Assembly: GCA_001931875.2 (NCBI GenBank)
Contig: MSJH02000417.1
Location: forward strand, 1-11,192
Direction of reading: 5' to 3'
DNA: 11,192 bases
From: Byssochlamys sp. IMV 00236
Lineage: Eukaryota > Ascomycota > Eurotiomycetes > Eurotiales > Thermoascaceae
Under the pieces are notes generated by a model that worked only from the letters and a program-made list of their open reading frames with translations, made no database searches and was not told where the DNA came from. Each line of letters starts with the position of its first letter. Position 1 is the first letter of the stretch. Positions 1-6,916 of the stretch are shown here, one piece after another. A program made the position numbers and the translations under genes.

Positions 1-22
1 CAGCAGCACTTGTTTTAGAAGT

Positions 23-41
23 AAAAAAAAAAAAAAAAAAA
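23..41. repeat. Poly-A homopolymer (A19)
   Basis: An uninterrupted run of 19 adenines lies upstream of the first gene. It could be a nucleosome-excluding poly(dA:dT) promoter element, or simply low-complexity sequence. A CT-rich stretch (about 82-104) follows it, directly before the ATG at 105. Confidence 0.9.
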
Positions 42-104
42 GGCAGAGGTCACTAGACGTGTTCAGTGCATAAGTCATCTGGTCTCTATTTCTTTCTTTG
101 ATTC

Positions 105-775
105 ATGAGCAAGCTAATAACATCAGTTCCTTTAAGGACCATTCAACCTTTCTCATTGACAACAACAGGCAAGATGTAATAAATAAAGCATAAAACTTGA
201 AGTTTATAAACATTCTTTAATTAGTCTTGCAATTAAACCAACCCCTCTTTGCTAATGATGTTAGTAATGAAATGCATGTGCCAAGACAATTAGGCCAACT
301 TGAACTATTACTAGAACGAGCAGCTAGGCTTGAACAAACACACTCATCCATACTTGTGAGTTTATTATTATTATTATTATTGTTATTATTATTAAATTAC
401 AAAAAATAGGGCGAGATAAAGCATAAAATATCCTTAATTCATTCTGACCTTCAACAATATCAATCACTTATCAAAAGATATCAACACAAGTTTACAAAGG
501 CAGCAGAGTATGTCCTGAATGAGCCTGTTCTTGGTGAACAGGAAATGATCAACTTGTGTCAACTTAATCAATTGTATGTAACAGCAGCACGATTGTACCA
601 GGATGTAAACTTGGAGTATCACGACTATATTGCTTATCAATTAGCTTTACTTTATCAATGTATTCATCAACAACCGGATTTTGCTAGTTTTAAACCAAGG
701 ATTGAAGATAAATTTGATCAATTCGTACATAGGCAAAAAAAGATGCGCTTAAATTCGGATCAAATCGAATGGTAA
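105..775 (+). CDS. Uncharacterised 186-residue helical protein, three exons
   Basis: I do not recognise this protein. My model joins exons 105-168, 225-355 and 410-775, removing introns of 56 and 54 bp. The exons join in frame (64+131 nt, then 366 nt including TAA at 773-775), giving 186 residues. Intron 2 has a canonical GTGAGT donor and a TAG acceptor; intron 1 needs a GC donor (CAG|GCAAGA). The N-terminus (MSKLITSVPLRTIQPFS) is short of acidic residues and rich in Ser/Thr with a few Lys/Arg, so a mitochondrial presequence is possible. The middle (about residues 40-90) is Leu/Glu/Gln-rich and looks helical or coiled-coil. The C-terminal part (about 100-186) has aromatic-rich segments and ends in a basic tail (HRQKKMR). 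No catalytic motif or transmembrane segment is visible. The start at 105 is the weakest point: the gene could begin upstream of the window, with 105 inside an exon. Exon 3 is the best supported part. Confidence 0.55.
169..224 (+). other. Candidate GC-AG intron in the first gene
   Basis: The exon ending ACAACAG is followed by GCAAGA, and the interval ends in TTAATTAG before TCTTGC. Removing these 56 bp joins the frame starting at 105 to the long open frame from 225. The nearby GT (at 176) would put the second exon out of frame. The length fits the other introns of the window. Confidence 0.45.
356..409 (+). other. Intron with an ATT-triplet microsatellite
   Basis: The donor is GTGAGT at 356 and the acceptor AAATAG ends at 409. 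Most of the intron is a slightly interrupted (ATT)n run (about 361-393). The flanking exons join in phase 0. Confidence 0.6.
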
Positions 776-1184
776 AAAAATAATAATACCTGTTTTCTAA
801 TAACTCAAAAATATTCAAAAATAGGTTGAAAAGTTTCTGTTTGGATATTCTACGACACATCCAAAACATATTTTAACAAACAATAATCATCTCTCTCTTC
901 TTTTGATTTTAAGAAAGTGGTTGACATTCGTATAATTTGCTTATCTATAATAATAAATGGTGTTGCATACCATTTCGAGAAGCAAGGGTGGGAAAAATTC
1001 AAGGTTTGACATATTAAGAAATTGCATTTCAATGCTTATCCTCTGTGTTTCGCTCTTTTCTGCCGTCTCTGTCTCATCTCACACGCTGTTTTCCTTGTGG
1101 TGCTTCTGTGTCTATAAATCTTTTCTCTCTCCTCTTTCTTTCTTTCTTTCTTCTTTTCTTTTTAATTTGTTCATAACATTCATC
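776..1184 (+). other. Intergenic region and cysteine dioxygenase promoter
   Basis: This 409-bp stretch carries the 3' flank of the first gene (AT-rich, AATAAT just after the stop, no clear AATAAA) and the promoter and leader of the cysteine dioxygenase gene. From about 1045 it becomes very pyrimidine-rich on the + strand, as is usual for fungal leaders. I see no independent gene. The frame from 957 happens to be open into the downstream CDS (see findings). Confidence 0.6.
1113..1118 (+). promoter_or_regulatory. TATA box candidate (TATAAA) for cysteine dioxygenase
   Basis: A TATAAA sits 67 bp upstream of the chosen ATG at 1185 and is followed by a CT-rich leader with (CTTT)n repeats. This is a typical core-promoter layout and supports transcription starting shortly before 1185. 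Confidence 0.5.
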
Positions 1185-2086
1185 ATGGCTCCTCCTCAAG
1201 AACCTCTCTCAGTTGAATCTACCTTCTCTATTGCTTCTTCTTCTTCTTCTTCTAATAATAATAATAATAAATTCACATTGAAAGATCTCATCCAGTCTAT
1301 TCATCAAGTGCTGGGTGATGAAGGTCTTGACTCTGAACGTATTGATGCTAATAAAATCATCCAACTCATGGAACAGTACAGTTCCAATGCGGAAGACTGG
1401 AGTCAATATACGCTCTTTGATCATTCCAGAGCCTATACACGCAATCTAATTGATGATGGTAACGGAAAGGTAAAGTCGACCCTTGTCGATGTCGTACATG
1501 TATATTCATCCATTTCTAGTTCAATCTAATGATTCTAGCCTGGAGTAAAGGGCAAAAAAGGTAAATACATGTCATATTTTGATTCGTCCATTTAAGTTTA
1601 CGATCTTCTCTTTGCTTAGTCCCATTCATGACCATTCCGGTTCCCATTGTGTGATGAAAATACTTGACGGAGAATTACAAGAAACGTTATATGACTGGCC
1701 ACAATCTTCATCAGCTGATGAGGATGATGCAACACCTTTTGATATAACGGCTAATGCAGGAGATACAAACAAGGATGCGTGTCTCCATGAGCAACAGCCT
1801 CTACATATTTCTAGGGATACTGTATATCAGCCTAATCAGGTGACCTACGTCCATGGTAAATATTTTTGATGTTACACTTTAAAGAACATATACCCTTACC
1901 ATCTATAATATAGACAAGATTGGTTTACATCGTATCTCTAATCCCAATGGAGAGAGAGGGGCTGTCTCTCTTCATCTCTATACTCCACCTTATAAGATGT
2001 GCAAGACCTTTGAAGAAAAGACAGGCAGGGCCAGAAGCAGTGGTGTCTGCTCCTTTTATTCTATCGGAGGAAACCGTATCGAATGA
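1185..2086 (+). CDS. CDO1: Cysteine dioxygenase (type I, cupin fold)
   Basis: The enzyme oxidises L-cysteine with O2 to cysteine sulfinate using a mononuclear non-haem iron, and controls cysteine level in the cytosol. Exons are 1185-1469, 1520-1560, 1620-1855 and 1914-2086, with introns of 50, 59 and 58 bp, all GT-AG; the sum of 735 nt gives 244 residues and a TGA stop. The cupin signature IHDHSGSHC supplies iron ligands His112 and His114; the third is His193 in GLHRISN. Arg86 in YTRNL matches the substrate-carboxylate Arg of the mammalian enzyme. Cys119 and Tyr210 (SLHLYTPP) match the Cys93-Tyr157 pair that forms the thioether cofactor in mammals. Compared with the roughly 200-residue animal enzyme it has a low-complexity N-terminus (Ser/Asn runs, residues 18-28) and an acidic insertion at about 138-168. 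The start at 1185 follows a TATA box and fits the family length. The family is certain; cysteine rather than another thiol as substrate is inferred from the conserved Arg. Confidence 0.93.
1234..1270 (+). repeat. Coding trinucleotide repeats (CTT)n-(AAT)n
   Basis: A run of CTT triplets is immediately followed by a run of AAT triplets inside exon 1 of the cysteine dioxygenase gene. They encode a Ser homopolymer and then an Asn homopolymer, so length changes in units of three would keep the frame. Confidence 0.85.
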
Positions 2087-2370
2087 AGCCCTTATTAGCA
2101 TATATAAACACACAAACCTTTATTTTCCTATCTCTTTGTTATTTTATATTAAAGAATAAAGAAAAAGAAGAAAAGAAAATGAAATACTCATCCATCCTTT
2201 CTTCCCCCCCTTCTGAATGACTTTTGCTATCCACTTAACTATCAGGAAGATGGCGAAATCGCTGACTATTCTGATTGGTCAAATTATTTACACATAATAC
2301 TTTATTTAAAAGTGCGAGTGAATTTTTATTTAAACAGCGCTTTTATTGGGAAAAAAGAAAAAGAAATAAT
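2087..2370. other. Convergent 3' intergenic region between cysteine dioxygenase and ETF-QO
   Basis: This region of 284 bp lies between the two stop codons. An AATAAA at 2155-2160 is a plausible poly(A) signal for the + strand gene, 69 nt past its stop. On the - strand, AATAAA occurs at 2347-2342, 2330-2325 and 2306-2301, downstream of the ETF-QO stop; any could serve that gene. There is a C8-type run near 2205. No RNA gene or ORF of note. Confidence 0.6.
2155..2160 (+). terminator. Poly(A) signal candidate for cysteine dioxygenase
   Basis: AATAAA lies 69 nt after the TGA, preceded by a T-rich stretch and followed by an A-rich, purine-rich stretch. Confidence 0.45.
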
Positions 2371-4368
2371 TTAAGTCCAGACATATTGAGGTCCTCCACC
2401 ACCTTCAGGCACGGTCCAATCAATGTTTTGTGAAGGATCCTTGATATCACACGTCTTGCAATGAATACAGTTTTGTGAGTTGATCTGAAGTCGCTTTTCT
2501 CCTGGCTTATTTTCATCATCGACGTACTCATAAACACCAGCTATAAAAAGTTAGTGACACTACAAATAACAAGGGGAGGATCATTTACCAGGACAGAATC
2601 TATTTTCAGGTCCATCAAATATGGCCAAGTTTCTTTCTACAGGCTTGGCAGCATCACGAATACGCAAGTGAACAGGTTGGTTCTCTGCGTGATTAGTACC
2701 AGTACGAGAGACGTTGGTCAAGAGATCAAAAGAGATGACACCATCAGGCTTGGGATATTCAATAGGCTTACATTCACTATACATTCATTAGATAGGGGAT
2801 CAAAGGATCAATGCATTTTTTCTTACCCAGCTGTCTTCATGCATTCCCAATCAGCCTTCTTGTGCTTAAAGGTCCAAGGGGTACGGCCCTTGAGGATAAG
2901 ACTGTCGAGACCAGAATAGGCAAGACCACCAAAGAGACCAAGTGGGCTATGGAAGGAGGGGACAAGGTTACGAACCTGATAAAGTTCCTTATAGACCCAT
3001 GAGTTCTTGATGCTCTCCTCATAGTTATTCAACACGATGGGACCCTCAGGTTGTTGGTTGAACAAGACGTCAAATGCAGACTCTGCTGCGAGCATGGCCG
3101 ACTTCATGGCAGTGTGAGTACCCTTGATCTTGGGCACGTTCAAGAAACCGGCAGTACAACCAATCAAGGCACCACCGGGGAATACAAGCTTAGGGATCGA
3201 CTGGAACCCGCCTTCGTTGATCGCTCTAGCACCGTATGAGATACATTTACCTCCTTCGAGCGTGGGCTTGATAGAGGGATGGTGTTTGAACATTTGGAAG
3301 GTTTTGTAAGGGTTCAAGTAAGGATTTTCATAGTCTAAACCAACGACAAAGCCAATAGCAACCAAGTGGCGTTCAGGTTCAAAATGATACATGAAACTAC
3401 CAGCATAGGTATGCATGTCTGCTGGCCAACCGACCGAGTGAGTGACGAGACCAGGCTGATGTTTCTCTGGTTGAACCTCCCAGACTTCTTTGAGACCGAT
3501 ACCATATTTTTGAGGTCCACTCTCCTTTCTGAGATCAAACTTCTTGACGAGTCCCTTGGTAAGTGAACCATGACAACCTTCAGCAAATAAGGTCACCTTG
3601 GCTTGAATTTGCATACCTCGTTCATAATTATCCTACAAAGTGGGGCGTGTTCAATAAGTGCAACCTGCGTGGGAAAAAGCTTACCTTGGGCTCAAAATTT
3701 TTATCCAGGCCAACGTCATTTAATGCAACGCCTCTCACGCTTCCATCCTCGTTATAGAGGACATCACTAGCAGCGAATCCAGGATAGATTTCGACACCTA
3801 ATTCCTCTGCTTGTTCGCCTAACCATTTGACAAAATTGCTGAGTGAAACGATATAATTGCCCTTGTTGTTCATTTGAGGAGGGTGAGGTAAGGGTATCGA
3901 CAGGGTCTTGGTTAAGAAACGCATACTATCTTTTGTCACGGGTGTGTTGAGAGGTGCACCCTTTTCTTTCCAATCAGGAATTAATTCGTTCAATGCTCTT
4001 GGTTCAAGAACAGCACCAGAGAGAGTGTGAGCACCGACTTCACCTGCCTTTTCGACAACCATGACACGACACTCTTTGCCTTGCTCATTAGCTAATTGCT
4101 TCAAACGAATAGCGGCCGATAGACCAGCAGGTCCACCACCAATGATGACCACGTCTGTTTCGTCCACAAAGGGTTCCATTCGACGTGGGTCGTCTTCTGG
4201 TAAACTATTGCGGTCAAATGGAAGCCAGATAGATTGAGATCTTGTATGAGATAGATAACGTGCAGCTGTGAGTCGAACAGCAGTCGAAGGTCGAACCACT
4301 TTGATGACTTGATTGGCAGCAATACGTGGTAATGTTGAACGTATACGCTGCGCTGTATTTCTAAGCAT
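2371..4368 (-). CDS. ETFDH: Electron transfer flavoprotein-ubiquinone oxidoreductase (ETF-QO), mitochondrial
   Basis: This inner-membrane flavo/iron-sulfur protein passes electrons from reduced ETF (fatty-acid and amino-acid dehydrogenases) to ubiquinone. Exons on the - strand are 4368-3685, 3632-2827, 2776-2589 and 2540-2371, with GT-AG introns of 52, 50 and 48 bp. They total 1848 nt, i.e. 615 residues, almost the human length. Residues 1-45 are Arg-rich and lack acidic residues, a typical mitochondrial presequence. The FAD-binding [14 protein letters not shown] is at about 73-86, and [18 protein letters not shown] follows. The C-terminus holds the single 4Fe-4S centre: Cys558 (FCPAGVYEYV), Cys584, Cys587 and Cys590 ([13 protein letters not shown]). 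The first cysteine lies in exon 3 and the other three in exon 4. An in-frame ATG 60 bp upstream (4428) would add [13 protein letters not shown], but [11 protein letters not shown] is the better presequence start. The gene appears intact, and all key residues are present. Confidence 0.96.
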
Positions 4369-4483
4369 TTTAAAGAGTGGGGGGTTAAGAGAAAAAAAAA
4401 AAGATTTCAAAAAAAAGATTGATTTCACACGTCTTTATGATTGATTCAAAAAAAAGTCATCATCAATTTTCACATGCAGCTCT

Positions 4484-4489
4484 TTATTA
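4484..4489 (-). terminator. Poly(A) signal candidate for the MIT-domain gene
   Basis: AATAAA on the - strand, 53 nt past the TAA at 4545-4543. Confidence 0.4.
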
Positions 4490-4512
4490 AAATACAAAAA
4501 TCAATTTTTTAA

Positions 4513-4523
4513 GGGGGGGGGGG
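4513..4523 (+). repeat. Poly-G homopolymer (G11)
   Basis: Eleven consecutive G on the + strand, next to a CTT-triplet run (about 4530-4543). In the MIT-gene message it is a C run in the 3' UTR. Such runs are prone to length errors in assembly. Confidence 0.85.
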
Positions 4524-4542
4524 TATTATCTTCTTCTTCTTC

Positions 4543-5505
4543 TTAATCTTGTTGACCATAGCCAGGAGTTTCAGCATAAGCCATTCCAGCTTTAATAAAG
4601 GCAGCAAAGCCAGTATAGACAGCTTCAGAGACCAATTGATGAATTTCATATTGACGATCGATTTGAATGGCTTTATTGACACCTGTGGCAGCTAAATCCC
4701 AGGTACGTTTACGTATTTGATGTTTTTCATCTATGCTTTGAATACTATCAACAGCATAATTGACAACACCAGATACAGCGTCTAAATGATATTAGTAAAC
4801 ATGTAAATAAATATAAATAAAACTTACCAGGGATTGGACTCTTCTTTAAAGCAACAGCTCCCAAGACAGCAGCATTGATAATCAAATTAGATAATTGCTT
4901 TCGAATAGGCTTATCTTCATCCTCTTGTTCTTCTTGTTCTTGAATCATGTCTGAGTTTAAATCCAGCTGATGCACCTGTTGAATCTCTCTTATTTTCTTT
5001 TCAAGTGCCAACTTGGCATTAGGATCAGACTCCACTAAAATGAAAGTTAATCAAAATAAATACTAAAAATAGTCATGCCCATACAAGGTAATGCCGACAT
5101 GATTTTATCCAAGCCCATCATGTAAAGGTCCATGGCCATCGGTTGACTGTTATTATTATTCATGTCGGTTGCGATATTTAAGAGGGTGATACCATGTTCA
5201 ACTTGCTTTTTATCAATAGTTGTCACTGGTATCTTGACTTCGGATGAAACTGTGCTCGAGAATGAAGCTCGTTTCCAGATCATGCTTGAAAAACTATACT
5301 TCTTTCTATCCATCGGTGGTTGTTGTTGAACGACATTTTCATAAGGTGGAGGTGGAATACCAATCGAATAACGAGGGCTTGTGTTATTATAATATATTTG
5401 TTGTTGTTGTTGTTGTTGTTCTTCTTCTTCTTTTGAACTTAACCAGTGATTAATCATGGTTAGTTTATCCTTTTGAGATAACATTCGGTTTACAAGTGTT
5501 GACAT
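4543..5505 (-). CDS. MIT-domain protein with a PPxY motif
   Basis: Exons on the - strand are 5505-5085, 5034-4828 and 4781-4543, with GT-AG introns of 50 and 46 bp; 867 nt gives 288 residues. Residues 1-95 are low-complexity: an EEEE-QQQQQQQ run (about 26-36), then IPPPPYENV (50-58), which contains a PPxY motif of the kind bound by WW domains of Nedd4/Rsp5 ubiquitin ligases. Residues about 101-165 read as an MIT (microtubule-interacting and trafficking) three-helix domain, with AMDLYMMGLDKIMSALP as its hallmark second helix. An acidic linker (about 178-190) follows, then a C-terminal helical region to 288 (RKRTWDLAATGVNKA... IKAGMAYAETPGYGQQD) that I do not recognise. MIT domains usually bind ESCRT-III tails, so a role in endosomal or vacuolar membrane trafficking is likely but inferred. 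No AAA ATPase, kinase or protease domain follows, so it is not Vps4, ULK or calpain. It diverges from the HAD gene over a 200-bp shared promoter. Confidence 0.75.
5397..5434 (-). repeat. Coding trinucleotide repeat (Glu/Gln run)
   Basis: On the + strand this reads as TTG triplets followed by CTT/TTC triplets. On the coding strand it encodes the Glu-run and the Gln7-run near residues 26-36 of the MIT-domain protein. Confidence 0.8.
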
Positions 5506-5705
5506 TGTTAAAGAAAAGAAAGAAATAAAGAAAAAAGAACAAGAAGAAGGGGAATAAATAGTTTACATACACGTGAAGATATTGTAAAGTGTTTCAGCAT
5601 GTGAAGGGAAGACAAGTATTGCCCTTTCATATGTGTAATACACAAGTCACAACTTTATTTTTTTTTTTTCCTTCTCTTTTTCTCTCTTTTTTTTTTTGTT
5701 ATTAA
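5506..5705. promoter_or_regulatory. 200-bp divergent promoter between the MIT-domain and HAD genes
   Basis: The two start codons (5505 on -, 5706 on +) point away from each other and leave only 200 bp for both promoters and leaders. Each leader is pyrimidine-rich on its own coding strand: 5510-5550 is purine-rich on + (CT-rich for the - gene), and 5655-5700 is T/C-rich on + with two long T runs. A CACGTG palindrome at 5570-5575 lies between them and could bind a bHLH factor, although this hexamer also occurs elsewhere in the window. Confidence 0.6.
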
Positions 5706-6452
5706 ATGCGTATCTTACGGAATCCATTATTAGTCATTGACTTTGACAAGACTGTGACTATTAAAGATACGATTGCACTCTTGGCTCAATTTGGCATTGA
5801 TCATAACAAGAAGAGTCAGCCATGGTCTTATTATACTCAAGCTTATTTACATGATTATAATCAACATTGCCCCAACCAACCCAACCACGACTCGGTCAGC
5901 CAGTTGCTACACCATCTTAATAGTTACAAAAACGTTGAACTTGCTTCATTGACACGTGTCAGTCAAGGTAAAGTGTTTCAAGGTTTAACAAGAGATATGC
6001 TTTACGAACAAGGTAAACGACACCAACATCTACTTCAGCCTGATCTTGTCTCTGTTCTCTCTCAAATCCCTAAACAGTTCATCCGTGTCGTCTCTGTCAA
6101 CTGGTCCAAGGATTGGATCCTCGGTTTCTTACATGAATTAGATTTATCACGTCATCAAATCTATTCAAATGATCTTGATTTTCAAGGTCTTCATTCGACA
6201 GGTGATATCATTCCTTCCATTCTGACCACAGGTGATAAACAAGAGGTCATCCGTGCCTTTCAATCTTCTGTTGTCTATATCGGTGATTCCCTGGGTGATT
6301 TAGAGCCTCTTGTGAACGCAGATGTGGGTATTATCCTAGGTCGTGACCCTTCTTTATGGCAGGCTGTCAACCAATTTAACCTTAATTTACATCGTGTAGA
6401 CCACTGGTTACAAATAAAGAAAATATTGCAATCCATGGTTTATTATAATTAA
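5706..6452 (+). CDS. HAD-superfamily phosphatase, single exon
   Basis: This intact 248-residue protein carries all four haloacid-dehalogenase motifs. Motif I is LLVIDFDKTVT with nucleophile Asp12 and acid/base Asp14; motif II is VVSVNWS with Ser130; motif III is Lys178 in TTGDKQEV; motif IV is YIGDSLGDLEPL with Asp194 and Asp198 binding Mg2+. A helical cap lies between motifs I and II (about 20-120). Small soluble HAD proteins of this build are mostly phosphomonoesterases (phosphoserine-phosphatase-like). The GDSxxDLxPLxxADVGI ending reminds me of the family that includes plant and yeast thiamine-monophosphate-phosphatase-like HAD domains, but the substrate cannot be read from sequence. There is no signal peptide or membrane segment, so it is probably cytosolic. 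It is the only intronless protein gene found here. Its stop ends two bases before the stop of the opposing eL36 gene. Confidence 0.85.
   Translation: MRILRNPLLVIDFDKTVTIKDTIALLAQFGIDHNKKSQPWSYYTQAYLHDYNQHCPNQPNHDSVSQLLHHLNSYKNVELASLTRVSQGKVFQGLTRDMLYEQGKRHQHLLQPDLVSVLSQIPKQFIRVVSVNWSKDWILGFLHELDLSRHQIYSNDLDFQGLHSTGDIIPSILTTGDKQEVIRAFQSSVVYIGDSLGDLEPLVNADVGIILGRDPSLWQAVNQFNLNLHRVDHWLQIKKILQSMVYYN
6439..6444 (-). terminator. Poly(A) signal candidate for eL36, inside the HAD coding region
   Basis: On the - strand AATAAA occurs 11 nt past the eL36 stop. On the + strand the same bases are codons near the HAD C-terminus (Val-Tyr-Tyr-Asn). The eL36 3' UTR must therefore run antisense through the HAD CDS whichever signal is used; this hexamer is only a candidate. 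Confidence 0.35.
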
Positions 6453-6454
6453 AC

Positions 6455-6916
6455 TTAATGACGACGAGAAGAGGCAATGACAGCGGTAAGTTCGTCAATC
6501 TTCTTCTTGGCACGAACAAAGGTACCGAGCTATAAAATTTTTTAGTTTGCTTTCTTTTATATCTGTATTCAACTTACTCTAGCCTTGCAGAGCTTCTTGG
6601 CACGCTTATCCTTGGAGTTCTTGATCAATTCCATAAGACGACGTTCGTAAGGTGCGAAACCAGAAACTTCACGAACAACAGACTTTACAAAGACAGTACG
6701 CTTGGAAGCAGCCTATATAGTGTCGAATGAGTTACATTGAATCAAGTAAAAAAGTTGAATGAGACATATGCATATATATATATCTATATATCCATCCATC
6801 CATCCATCCATCCATTTAAAACTTACACCAATCTTGTTAGAAGGCTTGGCTTTGAGGGTACGACGAGTAGTGATGTGACCCTTGTTGATACCGGCAGCGA
6901 TTCCTGAAGCAGCCAT
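6455..6916 (-). CDS. RPL36: 60S ribosomal protein eL36
   Basis: This is a component of the cytosolic large ribosomal subunit. Exons on the - strand are 6916-6827, 6712-6578 and 6529-6455, with GT-AG introns of 114 and 48 bp; 300 nt gives 99 residues, the family's usual length (yeast is 100). Recognisable eL36 segments are [10 protein letters not shown] near the N-terminus, [19 protein letters not shown] in the middle and the C-terminal [17 protein letters not shown], which matches the strongly conserved SSRRH/ASRRH ending of the family. The protein is highly basic, as expected. All exon junctions are in phase 0. The leader is pyrimidine-rich near the ATG, and a long G/A-rich block (on the coding strand) lies about 50-95 bp upstream. 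The first intron is twice as long as any other here and holds simple repeats. Confidence 0.96.
6768..6815 (+). repeat. AT-rich and (TCCA)n microsatellites in eL36 intron 1
   Basis: A TA-dinucleotide stretch (about 6768-6790) runs into (TCCA)6 at 6791-6815. They account for much of the extra length of this 114-bp intron relative to the 46-59 bp introns elsewhere. I checked the intron for C/D-box snoRNA boxes and saw none. Confidence 0.85.

Larger units (their letters stand above)
4369..4542 (-). promoter_or_regulatory. Compact spacer: ETF-QO promoter and 3' end of the MIT-domain gene
   Basis: Both genes are transcribed on the - strand, so these 174 bp must hold the 3' UTR and poly(A) site of the upstream gene and the promoter and leader of ETF-QO. 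On the - strand an AATAAA lies at 4489-4484. The 30 bases before the ETF-QO ATG are a pyrimidine-rich leader with long T runs. A G11 run (4513-4523) is C11 in the MIT-gene transcript. Confidence 0.5.

Noticed and set aside
1..22. Possible end of an upstream exon (AALVLE-like reading followed by GTAAAA as a donor)
   Set aside because: Only 20 bases are visible, and no acceptor in the usual 46-59 bp range joins it convincingly to the frame at 105.
850..1032. Minus-strand open frame of 60 codons
   Set aside because: No motif, lies in the intergenic and promoter region; composition looks random.
1209..1424. Minus-strand frame with Arg and Ile runs
   Set aside because: It is the antisense shadow of the triplet repeats in CDO exon 1.
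2554..3757. Several plus-strand and minus-strand frames across ETF-QO
   Set aside because: All overlap the well-supported ETF-QO exons in other frames; none has family features.
4369..4428. Upstream in-frame ATG for ETF-QO
   Set aside because: It would translate the T-rich leader into Phe/Leu/Lys-rich sequence; the ATG at 4368 begins a textbook mitochondrial presequence.
6713..6826. snoRNA in eL36 intron 1
   Set aside because: No C box (TGATGA) or paired D box is visible on the transcribed strand; the intron is mostly simple repeats.
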